Shown piece after piece: positions 31,392-40,130 of a DNA stretch of 64,000 nucleotides; positions within the stretch are counted from its first letter, which is position 1; the number at the start of each line of letters is the position of its first letter. Under the pieces are notes generated by a model, which was not told the origin of the DNA, did no database searches, and saw only the letters and a list, made by a program, of their open reading frames with translations. The stretch is from Prevotella sp. (GTDB taxonomy: Bacteria; Bacteroidota; Bacteroidia; Bacteroidales; Bacteroidaceae). The stretch lies in contig JAGAYI010000041.1 of assembly GCA_017940545.1 (NCBI GenBank), positions 20,121 through 84,120 on the forward strand, in the 5' to 3' direction. The position numbers were made by a program, and so were the translations under genes.

Positions 31392-34328
31392 ATGCTTATG
31401 AAGAAGCTATTATTTACGCTTGTGGCACTTTTGGCCACGATGACAACGTTTGCCCAGACGAACCTTACGTCGGGCAAGACGGTAGTACCCTTAGGAGGCC
31501 TGAAGAGCTTCCTCCCTGAAGGCGTGTTGACGGTGGATAACCTACAGCTGATAACCACCGATGGCAACACCACCAACGTTTTCCTGTTCCCGCAGAATGC
31601 TGACAACCTTGAAGCCAACCAAGCGTTGGGCATTCAGGGCTTCTACATCGACTTAGGCGAGTCGAAGAGCATTGGTGCCATCCAGTCAACATGGGAAGGC
31701 GCCGACTGCGGTGCCAACATCTATGTGACTGACACCGAGCCTGCTGCTGACGGTTCGTTGACAGGTGAAACGCTGATAGCCACCTTTACCAATGCGCAAG
31801 AGGCTAAGAAGGATGCCGCCGTGGCAGTAGAGAACAGCGGACGCTACATTGTCTTCGTGCCCACCGAGGCAACTAACTATACCTGGGGTGTGAAGATACG
31901 TACCTTCGTAGCTCTTGAGAAACAAGCTTCCGTCCTGACCACCCTCGAGGTGTCTCCCTCTATGGTCAAGGTTGGCGAAGCTACTGAAATGACCTTCACC
32001 GCCAAGGACCAGTTAGGACTGGTGCTGACCGAGGGTATCACCTATACGGCTACGAATGCTACGCTCGACGGCACAACGCTGACGGCAACTGCCGTTGGCA
32101 ACGTGGTGATTACGGCAACGATGGGCGAAACCGCAGTAACCGCTACCATCAAGGCCGTCAACGTCTCTGCCCCCACGGCTAACCCTACCGAGCCCGCCGA
32201 TCTGGCAGCAAATGTGATTGCCGTCTATAGTGCTAAATACAACAAGGGAATCAATGACAGCAACCCCACATGGGGTGTCGGTGGCGGTGCTCCCAATCCG
32301 CTCTACACCTCTATTGAGGAAGTCGTCATTGCTAACGACCATAAGGTGGTGCACGTCAAGGGCGCCGGCTTCAACAGTCGTACGGCCGGTGGCGTAGGCA
32401 TCAGCAGCGACTATACCAAAATCCACGTGGCGCTCTATCCCTTTACTGCTACCACGGCAAAGATTTTCGGCGACAATGCCTACGGTAATGCTCTTACCGT
32501 GGAAGACCTCGTTCCCGGACAGTGGAACTATGTGGAGATTGACAACACCGGCAGCCAGCCCAACTACATGCTCGTAGAACTGGTTGGCGAGACGGAGTTC
32601 TATCTGGACCACTTCTATCTTGCAAAGCCTGCTGCTGACGACAGCGAGGCTCCTACGCTGGAAACTGCTGAGCTGGTAAGTGCCGGCATCGGCTGTGCAA
32701 CACTGAAACTGAAGGCTACTGACGACAAGTCGGCTCAAGTGACTTACGTCATCAATGACGGTACGAAGGACTATACGACGAAGGGTGACAACGGCACGGA
32801 AATTACCTATACCATAGGCGGACTGGCGTTTGGCCAGGCCTATACACTCAGCATTGTGGCTCAGGACGACAATGAGAATAAGTCGGCTGCACAGCAGGTA
32901 GGGGTTACCACGCTGGCGCTCGCTGCCGCTCCTGTTCCCACGCAGGCCGCTGCCGATGTCATCAGCATCTATAGCAATGCATATACCGGTACAGGCTATG
33001 CCTACGGTGGCTGGGGACAGTCAACAGTTGTTACAGACCAAAAGGCGGAAAACGACGATGTGCTTCAGTTGACCAACTACAACTACCTTGGTTTCGAACT
33101 ATCGACTCAGCTCGACCTCTCTAATATGGAGTATGTACACATTGATGTGCTGCCGCTTCAGAATATGAGTCTCGGCATCACACCCATCATGAACGGCGGT
33201 ACACCCACCGAAAATTCCACCAGCGTAGGCACCCTTGTTCCTGGCCAGTGGAACAGCTGTGACATCAAGCTCTCTGACCTCGCACTGGACTATGCTAACG
33301 CCAAAGCCTTCCAGCTCAAGCTCGACAAAGGCACCGGTACAGAAATTGTCTATATCGACAACATCTACTTCTGGAAGAGTGCTGGTGGTGAGGTTCCCAC
33401 ACCAGAAATTACGACCATTACTGTTGCTGCCGAGGCAACCAGCATTGAAGCAGATGCTACCACCCAGCTGACGGTCAAGGATCAGGACGACAATGCAGTT
33501 GCTGCCGACCAGGTAACCTTCTCATCTTCTGACGAGACAGTTGCTACCGTCAACGAAAATGGTGTCGTAACAGGTGTCGCCGAGGGTTCTGCTACCATTA
33601 CTGCAACTCTGAAGTCTGACAATAATATTAGTTCTACTGTCGAAATTACTGTTACTGCAGCTACTCCTGTTGAGCATGAGGGAACTCAATATACTGCTGA
33701 TGGCAAGACTATTTATGTTGTAGCCAACCACTATACAGGCACAGACAACTACGAAGTTATTATTACATCTGATGATGTGATGAATGGTTTGGGTGGTTCT
33801 TTCTGGTACATCAATGGAGTAGGTGGAACACGTGTTGATGCCAACATGACGATTAGTTCTGATGGTAAAACTTTAACGATTACGGCAACTTCTAATCCTG
33901 AACCAGAACTTTATACTCCGCTGTATGTTATGATGCCCGGTGAAGTGAATTTCGGACAAATTGTATTTGATTGGCAAGAGATTGGTGGTTCAGAGCCAAC
34001 GCTCGATACTACTGCATTGGAAACAGAGATCAATGCTGCCAAAGCACTGTTGGGGTCTGCTGCTATTGATGTTGATCCGGGTAAGGCACTCAACGATGCT
34101 ATTGCAAACGCTGAGCAGGTAAAACAGGACGCCACTACGCAGAGTGATATTGATCAGGCAGTGACTGATCTTAAAGCTGCTGAGGCTGCTTACACCACTG
34201 CCACTGGCATCAGCCGTATCGTGCTCGACACTGGTGCCGATGCCATCTACACGATCGACGGCCGCCGTGTGGAGAATCCTACAAGGGGTATCTACATCAT
34301 CGATGGCAAGAAGATTGTCATCAAGTAA
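31392..34328 (+). CDS. Secreted multi-domain carbohydrate-binding protein
   Basis: A 978-residue exported protein; the second ATG (31398, MKKLLFTLVALLATMTTFAQ) gives a textbook signal peptide. In order: an N-terminal discoidin-like region (about 30-180), an Ig-like segment (about 185-260), a first binding module (AANVIAVYSAKYNKGINDSNPTWG, VPGQWNYVEI ... FYLDHFYLAK), a fibronectin-like stretch (about 420-510), a second binding module (ADVISIYSNAYTG, GYAYGGWGQSTVV, VPGQWNSCDI, IVYIDNIYFWK), a bacterial Ig-like domain (ITVAAEATSIEADATTQLTV) and the tail YTIDGRRVENPTRGIYIID. No hydrolase is seen. Being next to the GH81 gene suggests beta-glucan binding (inference). The section near 33600-34000 is AT-richer. 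Confidence 0.75.
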   Translation: MLMKKLLFTLVALLATMTTFAQTNLTSGKTVVPLGGLKSFLPEGVLTVDNLQLITTDGNTTNVFLFPQNADNLEANQALGIQGFYIDLGESKSIGAIQSTWEGADCGANIYVTDTEPAADGSLTGETLIATFTNAQEAKKDAAVAVENSGRYIVFVPTEATNYTWGVKIRTFVALEKQASVLTTLEVSPSMVKVGEATEMTFTAKDQLGLVLTEGITYTATNATLDGTTLTATAVGNVVITATMGETAVTATIKAVNVSAPTANPTEPADLAANVIAVYSAKYNKGINDSNPTWGVGGGAPNPLYTSIEEVVIANDHKVVHVKGAGFNSRTAGGVGISSDYTKIHVALYPFTATTAKIFGDNAYGNALTVEDLVPGQWNYVEIDNTGSQPNYMLVELVGETEFYLDHFYLAKPAADDSEAPTLETAELVSAGIGCATLKLKATDDKSAQVTYVINDGTKDYTTKGDNGTEITYTIGGLAFGQAYTLSIVAQDDNENKSAAQQVGVTTLALAAAPVPTQAAADVISIYSNAYTGTGYAYGGWGQSTVVTDQKAENDDVLQLTNYNYLGFELSTQLDLSNMEYVHIDVLPLQNMSLGITPIMNGGTPTENSTSVGTLVPGQWNSCDIKLSDLALDYANAKAFQLKLDKGTGTEIVYIDNIYFWKSAGGEVPTPEITTITVAAEATSIEADATTQLTVKDQDDNAVAADQVTFSSSDETVATVNENGVVTGVAEGSATITATLKSDNNISSTVEITVTAATPVEHEGTQYTADGKTIYVVANHYTGTDNYEVIITSDDVMNGLGGSFWYINGVGGTRVDANMTISSDGKTLTITATSNPEPELYTPLYVMMPGEVNFGQIVFDWQEIGGSEPTLDTTALETEINAAKALLGSAAIDVDPGKALNDAIANAEQVKQDATTQSDIDQAVTDLKAAEAAYTTATGISRIVLDTGADAIYTIDGRRVENPTRGIYIIDGKKIVIK

Positions 34329-34375
34329 CTCTTCAAGGCCAACACTTGCAAAATAATAAAAACTAAGTATCACTT

Positions 34376-34411
34376 GCCCCGCCGGCAGCAACTGACGGCG
34401 GGGCTTTTTTC
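34376..34411 (+). terminator. Terminator between binding protein and GH81 gene
   Basis: GCCCCGCCG pairs with CGGCGGGGC across an 11-nt loop, followed by six T. It ends only 6 bp before the GH81 ATG, so it may act as an attenuator. Confidence 0.85.
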
Positions 34412-34416
34412 TGACA

Positions 34417-37400
34417 ATGAAAAAACTATCCTTACTTATTGCCCTCTTCCTGTCAGTACAGTTGCTGACAGCCCAGCAAATCATACAGGTTGGCAAGGCC
34501 AGCTATGCGAGCTATACACCGCGTGCCATGTCTAAAACTGATGCCCATGGCGGTGACCAAAGCCAGTTCATGCAGTATCGTAAGCTCTATATCAAGGAAC
34601 AGACGGGCCAGCCTATTCCTACCAACGACTGGTGGACGGATCTGATTAATGCCGACCGTCAGCGAACGGGGCAGGAACTGACGGGCCATCTTTGGGCTTA
34701 TCCTCAGTATGTGCAAGGCATGAAGAATGGCGTGGATGTTCATTATCCTAAGTATTGGATTGACAACGGAACCGAGATGAAGACCCAGTCGAAGTTGACG
34801 GTAAGCGGGGGTGAAGGGTTCATCGCTTCACAACCACTGGCCGAAACCTGGAGCGACTGGACAGTAGGCTTTTCGTTGCTGCCAGCAGGAGCGGCTGACT
34901 ATGCTTCGGCTCAGAAGTCCATGCTGGTAACACTGGAACATGGCGTGCCCTTTACGTGGATAGAGACGAAAGGCATCACTCCTGTTCTCTCGGTGGTCAA
35001 GACAGGTAACGACGGCTCTGATAACAAACTGAAGGGGGCGACAACGGTCCGGTTCCTGACCGCTGACGGTGCCACGCTGACCAGTGGCGTTTGCCAGCAG
35101 TTTGTTGTAGGCATCGGTTCTGCCGATGCTTTCTCTGCCACAGCTGACTACTACGGCATCTACTTGCCCACAGGCAGCATGGTGACCATTGACGGAACAG
35201 AGGTCAAGGTAACTTACAGCGGCAACCGGCAGTTTGTGGTGGTGGCTCTGCTGACTCAGCCTTCCGACCTGACGGTCTTTGCTCCTTACGCCTGTTCGAA
35301 ACCCACCAATACCGAGGTGTCGTGGGACTATGGCGGCAGCAACCTGAATACCCGTTGGAAAGTCAGTGCTACCGACCTGCGCACCGGTACATCAACTACT
35401 CAGGTGCTGCAAGGACAAATACCCCACCACTGGCGGCAACGCTACGCATCTTACAGTCACTCGTTCCTCGACCAGACCTACCAGACACCTCGTGGAAAGC
35501 TGAAACTCGTGGCCTCTGACCAGGTGAGCATTGGCTATCGATTCTCCGGCATGTTGCCCTGGTATCCCATGCCGACCGATACGGAGGGCGACTATGCCTA
35601 TGACGCGGCGAAAATGCTGAAGATGTTGGGCGACTATGCCCAAACGGGTACTTTTGGCGCTGACACCTACTGGGGCGGCAAAGGGCTGACGCAGATGGCC
35701 TTGCACATGGCCTTTGCCCGCGAGATGGGCAATGAGGAGCTGTTTGGCAAATGCCACGACCGACTGAGGGAGGCTCTGGTCAACTGGCTGACCTACACCC
35801 CCGGCGAGAACAGCTTTTTCTTTGCCCGTGACAACCGCTATGGCGGACTCATAGGCTATACCACCAGCTACGACTCAGACACCTATAACGACCACCACTT
35901 CCACTATGGCTACTTCACGCTGGCGGCAGCCATGCTCTGTCTCGTAGATGACGACTTCAAGACAAACTATGGCGACATGCTCCGTCTTATTGCCCGCGAC
36001 TACAATAACTACCGGCGCGACGACTGGAGCTGTTTTCTGCGCATGATGGACCCCTGGGCCGGCCACTGCTATGCCGGCGGCATGGGTGACGGTGCCGGCA
36101 ACGGTCAGGAATCTACCTCCGAGTCGATGCAGGCATGGGGTGGCATGTACCTTTTGGGCGTGGCTCTGGACGACACGGAGTTGCGCGATGCAGGCATCTT
36201 TGGCTGGGTGAGCGAGGCCCGCGCCACCGCCGAATATTGGTTTGACCGCCACGGGGATGAGGTTGGGACTGGCTTCCACGCGGGCTATGACCCGGAATAC
36301 AACATTGACTACTCGAAGTTCATGCATGAAAACCCCAATTACATCATTCCCTACTCGTCGAACCTGACCAGCCACGGCGTGGGCTGGTGGACGTGGTTCG
36401 GGGGCGACCCCGTCTTCATGCAAGGCATACAATGGATGCCCATTTCGCCTGCGTTAGACTATCTTGGCGAGGACAAAGCATTTGCCGCATGGGACTACCA
36501 GCGGCTCATGGAGCTGAAAGAACATGCCGGATGGGACGGCACGGGTGGCTCGGGCGGTGCCTCGCTGCGTGACTCCGACTGGGGCAACGTTGTGCTGGCC
36601 TACCGCCAATGGAGCGATGCTGACGATGCTGCCCGCATCTTCGACGAGGGATGGAACGGCGGTTGGGGAACCATGACCACCAGTGCCACGAGAGGCATAA
36701 CCTACTTCGTCACTCATTCGCACCGTTCTTACGGTGACATCCTTTGGGACGTGACGGCCAACATCCCCACGGCACGCGCTTACAAGAAAGGTGGCACGAC
36801 CTACCATGTAGCCTATAACCCGACAAACACCACCAAGTCCGTCAGCTTCTCCGACGGAACATCGTTTGACGTGCCCGCCCGTCAGATGAAGGTGAACGAG
36901 GTGGACTACACAGCCGTGACAACGGTTTACCCCGTTGACAACAGCACCCCCGACATCCGCGAACAGTTAGTCATGCGCAACCTGGCATTGAATAAACCCT
37001 GTACTGCAAGCAGTTTTGAAAATGAGGCTGCCATGCCAGCCGGAAACGCTACCGACGGCAGTGGGTCGTCGCGCTGGAGCAGTAGCTCTGAGGATGACCA
37101 ATGGCTGCAGGTGGATTTGGGCGAGCAGGCAGGAATATATAAGGTACGTATTCTTTGGGAGGCGGCATACGCCACGGAGTATCGCATTGAGCTGCGTGAT
37201 ACAGAGAATGGTGAAGTAACCTTTAGCAAGACGGGTACTGGCATTGCCAACGAATGGACGGAAATGAACCTCGGTGACCATCAGGGACGTTATCTCCGCG
37301 TGGTGGGTGTTAAACGCGCTACACAATACGGCACGTCATTCTATGAACTGGAAGTTTATGGAAAACCCGTTTCGGCACAATCCACTGACCTAATGGGTGT

Positions 37401-39378
37401 CAGCATTACTTGTTCGAAGGACGTGCTGACTCAGGGTGAGGAGGCAGAGCTCTTTGTCAAGGGCTATACCTATGAAGAAAAAGAGGTGACTGTCACGGCA
37501 ACATGGAGCAGTAATGACGGCACATTCCGTAGCAACAGGTTTACCCCCACACGACACGGCAACGTAGAGGTGACCGCCAACGTGGGCGGAATGACTGCCA
37601 CCAAGATGCTGGCCGTCGAGGAGGCACTCGTGCCCACCAGTCTGACGCTGGAGCTGAACGGTGAACCCATCATCGGGCAGACCATAGGGGTTACGACCGT
37701 GGTGCGCGACCAGTTTGGGGCTCCCTATGAGGCGGGAACCACGACCTGTCAGCTCTACGAGGTGGTGAACGGCAACCGGCAGACAACGTCCCATGCTGAG
37801 CTTGACCTTCAGAACAAGACCTTCAGGGCCGACCGTGCCGGCGACTATGTCGTCGTGGTGAGTGCCGGCGGACTGCAGCAGTCGGTCAGCATAAAGGGTA
37901 TTGGCCCGAGCGGACTCAACTACGGCGACATACCTCCCGTGGAGGTCGCCCCTGCCATGAGTGGCAGGCTGCCGCTACTGGTGCGTCAGACGGTTCCGCC
38001 AATGAACTTCGACTACAATGGTGGTTCAGAGTTAGGCTCTGACCACTTCCCCGTACCCACCACAGGCGGAGGAACCACGAATGCGCTGTTCGTCTCCAAG
38101 TTAGGCACCTTCGGCTTCGGCGCACTTGGTAACCTCGACATCTCGGAGTATAACATGATTCATGCCGACATTTACGTCACCAACGATGCACCGGACTTCA
38201 GCTTCCACATAGAGGGACAGCCCGGCAACAAGGAATACGCCAAGTCGCTCACGGCAGGACAGTGGAACGCCGTTGATGTGCCTGTCACGAACACAACCTG
38301 CAACTGGTTTTTTTTGGCCTTCTCGAATTATGCGAAGGGAACCAACGAGGCGCTGGTGGCGAACGTCTATCTCTATAAGGAAGAGGGCGGACGCGTCTTT
38401 GTGAGCGACCCTGACACCCGGGGCATAGTCACAGTGACAACCTTCGGCACGGGCATTACCGATGCCAACCGTGAGCAGTTCCTGACCGACGTGGCAGCAC
38501 TGCCCACTACGGCAACGGCCATTGACCTGAGCGGCATAACGCTGGCCAACACCGAACCGATGACCATCACGACGCAGAACCCGAACGTCATACTGCTGCT
38601 CAGCGGCGACGGAGGTGACGATGGTTCTGCTTCGCCACAGGCAGGGAAACTCGGTAACACCCGGAACATGGCCTATAATGCCGGCGGCTGGATACTGCCG
38701 CTGAAGGCTACGGGCTTTAAGGTGGCCTTTACTGACGGCTACCCCGTGCTGCCGATGAACTTCGGACGTAACACGACGCTGACTTATAGCCGCACCATTG
38801 CTGCAGGAGCATACGGCACGAGTTGCCTGCCTCGCGAGGTGACGATTCCTGACGGACTCGTGGCTTACGAACTGCAGCGTGTCACCAGTAGCAGCGTGGA
38901 GTTTGTAAAGACGACGGGCACCACCATGACAGCCTACAAGCCCTATCTGCTTTATAATGCTGGAACAGCCGACGTCACGCTGAGCATCAGCGGCGTGGCA
39001 GGCAACGTGGAGTTAGCACGCGGCAGGGCAGAACTGACCGTCACCAAAGACAATGTCAGCTTCGTGGGCAACTTCCGGCAGTTCCGCGCCAGTGGTAGCG
39101 AGGGCTATGCCGCCTTCCGTTCTAACGGACAGTTGGCGTGGCTGAGCAACAGTGGTACTACCGTGGGCTCGTTCCGTGCCTACTTAGATGGCCTGACAGT
39201 GGCACAGGCGGCCCAGCTGTTCATTGGCGGTACAACGTCGATAGAGAACATCGACATTCCGTCCGGCACATCTCGGTCTGCCGATGCTCCTGTGTATTAC
39301 GACCTTTCCGGTCGTCGTGTGGAGCATCCCACAAAGGGACTGTATATCGTAAACGGGAAAAAGGTTGTTGTGAAATGA
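34417..39378 (+). CDS. Secreted GH81 endo-beta-1,3-glucanase
   Basis: A 1653-residue exported enzyme (signal peptide to LLTAQQ). The GH81 catalytic part spans about residues 40-800: PIPTNDWWTDLI, YTTSYDSDTYNDHHFHYGYF with candidate acid D492, MDPWAGHCYAGG, and NGQESTSESMQAWGG with E565/E569, the usual catalytic base region. An F5/8 type C (CBM32-like) module lies at about 855-985 (NLALNKPCTASSF ... RWSSSSEDDQWLQVDLG). Two Ig-like regions and a CBM-like beta-sandwich (about 1190-1330) follow, then the tail YYDLSGRRVEHPTKGLYIVNGKK. It hydrolyses laminarin, curdlan or fungal/yeast cell-wall glucan. No SusC/SusD pair is in view, so it is not in a classical utilisation locus here. Confidence 0.9.
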   Translation: MKKLSLLIALFLSVQLLTAQQIIQVGKASYASYTPRAMSKTDAHGGDQSQFMQYRKLYIKEQTGQPIPTNDWWTDLINADRQRTGQELTGHLWAYPQYVQGMKNGVDVHYPKYWIDNGTEMKTQSKLTVSGGEGFIASQPLAETWSDWTVGFSLLPAGAADYASAQKSMLVTLEHGVPFTWIETKGITPVLSVVKTGNDGSDNKLKGATTVRFLTADGATLTSGVCQQFVVGIGSADAFSATADYYGIYLPTGSMVTIDGTEVKVTYSGNRQFVVVALLTQPSDLTVFAPYACSKPTNTEVSWDYGGSNLNTRWKVSATDLRTGTSTTQVLQGQIPHHWRQRYASYSHSFLDQTYQTPRGKLKLVASDQVSIGYRFSGMLPWYPMPTDTEGDYAYDAAKMLKMLGDYAQTGTFGADTYWGGKGLTQMALHMAFAREMGNEELFGKCHDRLREALVNWLTYTPGENSFFFARDNRYGGLIGYTTSYDSDTYNDHHFHYGYFTLAAAMLCLVDDDFKTNYGDMLRLIARDYNNYRRDDWSCFLRMMDPWAGHCYAGGMGDGAGNGQESTSESMQAWGGMYLLGVALDDTELRDAGIFGWVSEARATAEYWFDRHGDEVGTGFHAGYDPEYNIDYSKFMHENPNYIIPYSSNLTSHGVGWWTWFGGDPVFMQGIQWMPISPALDYLGEDKAFAAWDYQRLMELKEHAGWDGTGGSGGASLRDSDWGNVVLAYRQWSDADDAARIFDEGWNGGWGTMTTSATRGITYFVTHSHRSYGDILWDVTANIPTARAYKKGGTTYHVAYNPTNTTKSVSFSDGTSFDVPARQMKVNEVDYTAVTTVYPVDNSTPDIREQLVMRNLALNKPCTASSFENEAAMPAGNATDGSGSSRWSSSSEDDQWLQVDLGEQAGIYKVRILWEAAYATEYRIELRDTENGEVTFSKTGTGIANEWTEMNLGDHQGRYLRVVGVKRATQYGTSFYELEVYGKPVSAQSTDLMGVSITCSKDVLTQGEEAELFVKGYTYEEKEVTVTATWSSNDGTFRSNRFTPTRHGNVEVTANVGGMTATKMLAVEEALVPTSLTLELNGEPIIGQTIGVTTVVRDQFGAPYEAGTTTCQLYEVVNGNRQTTSHAELDLQNKTFRADRAGDYVVVVSAGGLQQSVSIKGIGPSGLNYGDIPPVEVAPAMSGRLPLLVRQTVPPMNFDYNGGSELGSDHFPVPTTGGGTTNALFVSKLGTFGFGALGNLDISEYNMIHADIYVTNDAPDFSFHIEGQPGNKEYAKSLTAGQWNAVDVPVTNTTCNWFFLAFSNYAKGTNEALVANVYLYKEEGGRVFVSDPDTRGIVTVTTFGTGITDANREQFLTDVAALPTTATAIDLSGITLANTEPMTITTQNPNVILLLSGDGGDDGSASPQAGKLGNTRNMAYNAGGWILPLKATGFKVAFTDGYPVLPMNFGRNTTLTYSRTIAAGAYGTSCLPREVTIPDGLVAYELQRVTSSSVEFVKTTGTTMTAYKPYLLYNAGTADVTLSISGVAGNVELARGRAELTVTKDNVSFVGNFRQFRASGSEGYAAFRSNGQLAWLSNSGTTVGSFRAYLDGLTVAQAAQLFIGGTTSIENIDIPSGTSRSADAPVYYDLSGRRVEHPTKGLYIVNGKKVVVK

Positions 39379-39453
39379 GAAAGGAAACAATGAAAACCTA
39401 CATTTTTCTTTTAAAAATCAGGCCAAACACTTGCATTTGTACAAATATTTTTG

Positions 39454-39461
39454 TACCTTTG
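39454..39461 (+). promoter_or_regulatory. Orphan -7 promoter box
   Basis: TACCTTTG followed by C, with no recognisable gene in the next 500 bp. May drive a noncoding transcript through 39470-39680. Confidence 0.45.
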
Positions 39462-39619
39462 CGACAAAAGTCGCGCGAGGTTCTTTGACTTAAAGGCGCA
39501 AGGCGCAAGCGGATTCTCCGCAACTTTGCTATTGGTATTGTTTCTGTAAGAAAGAGGCTTACACGACTGCAAAAAGCACAACCGGCCTGAAAACAGGGTT
39601 ACACCGCCCGCTGTTAGTT

Positions 39620-39661
39620 CTAACGCCGCCCGCCGTTAGTTCTAACGGCGGGCGGCGTTAG
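39620..39661. repeat. Perfect 19-bp-stem hairpin
   Basis: 39620-39638 is the exact reverse complement of 39643-39661, with loop GTTC. The unit GTTAGTTCTAAC is itself near-palindromic and recurs on the 5' side. Intergenic REP-like element. Confidence 0.85.
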
Positions 39662-39686
39662 AATGAACGGCGGCCGCCGTGTTCCT

Positions 39687-39751
39687 GTTTCCCCGGCAGT
39701 TTCTCCCTGCTTCCCCTACCCAAAGTCCCCGTTTCCCCGGCAGTTTCTCCC
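39687..39751. repeat. TTTCCCCGGCAGTTTCTCCC interspersed repeat
   Basis: Two copies of a unit of about 21 bp (39687, 39731) plus a partial third. The same unit is found at 59253 and in degenerate form to 59345. Confidence 0.75.
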
Positions 39752-39981
39752 AGTTTCCCCGGCATCTGCTCTTAGAGTGACGGCAGCTGCCAGTCAGTAA
39801 ATCTGCCCTTCTTTCCATTCGACTTTTTGGATGGCATATCTCGTAGTGAAGGGGGGGCTGAATAAGGCTCTTTCGGACAATTTCGCACCCTATACCCCCG
39901 TTTTGTCCGATATTTTGGCGTTTGTCCGAACATCTGTTTTGGATAAACGCCAGTTTTTTTTGATGTGTATGGTTTTCGTCT

Positions 39982-39989
39982 TAACTTTG
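39982..39989 (+). promoter_or_regulatory. -7 promoter box of candidate small RNA
   Basis: TAACTTTG followed by CATC, about 90 bp upstream of a strong terminator, with no ORF between. Confidence 0.55.
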
Positions 39990-39995
39990 CATCAA

Positions 39996-40104
39996 CAAAA
40001 CAAAGAGACAAGATTCATACGATATAGGTTAGTAATTTTTTCATAATGTTTTTTTGATTTAAGTTAGTGAAAAGAAAAAGCCCGCATCCCTGCGGGCTTT
40101 TTCT
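39996..40104 (+). ncRNA. Candidate small RNA, about 110 nt
   Basis: Defined only by a -7 box at 39982-39989 and an intrinsic terminator at 40075-40104. It has no start codon with a meaningful frame. It is convergent to pepD, so it could also be a short untranslated transcript with no function. Confidence 0.35.
40075..40104. terminator. Bidirectional terminator
   Basis: AAAAAGCCCGC pairs with GCGGGCTTTTT around ATCCCT. It has A-run and T-run flanks and so can end both pepD (minus) and the rightward transcript. Confidence 0.88.
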
Positions 40105-40130
40105 TTGATGTGTTTTTTTTTGAATTGTTA

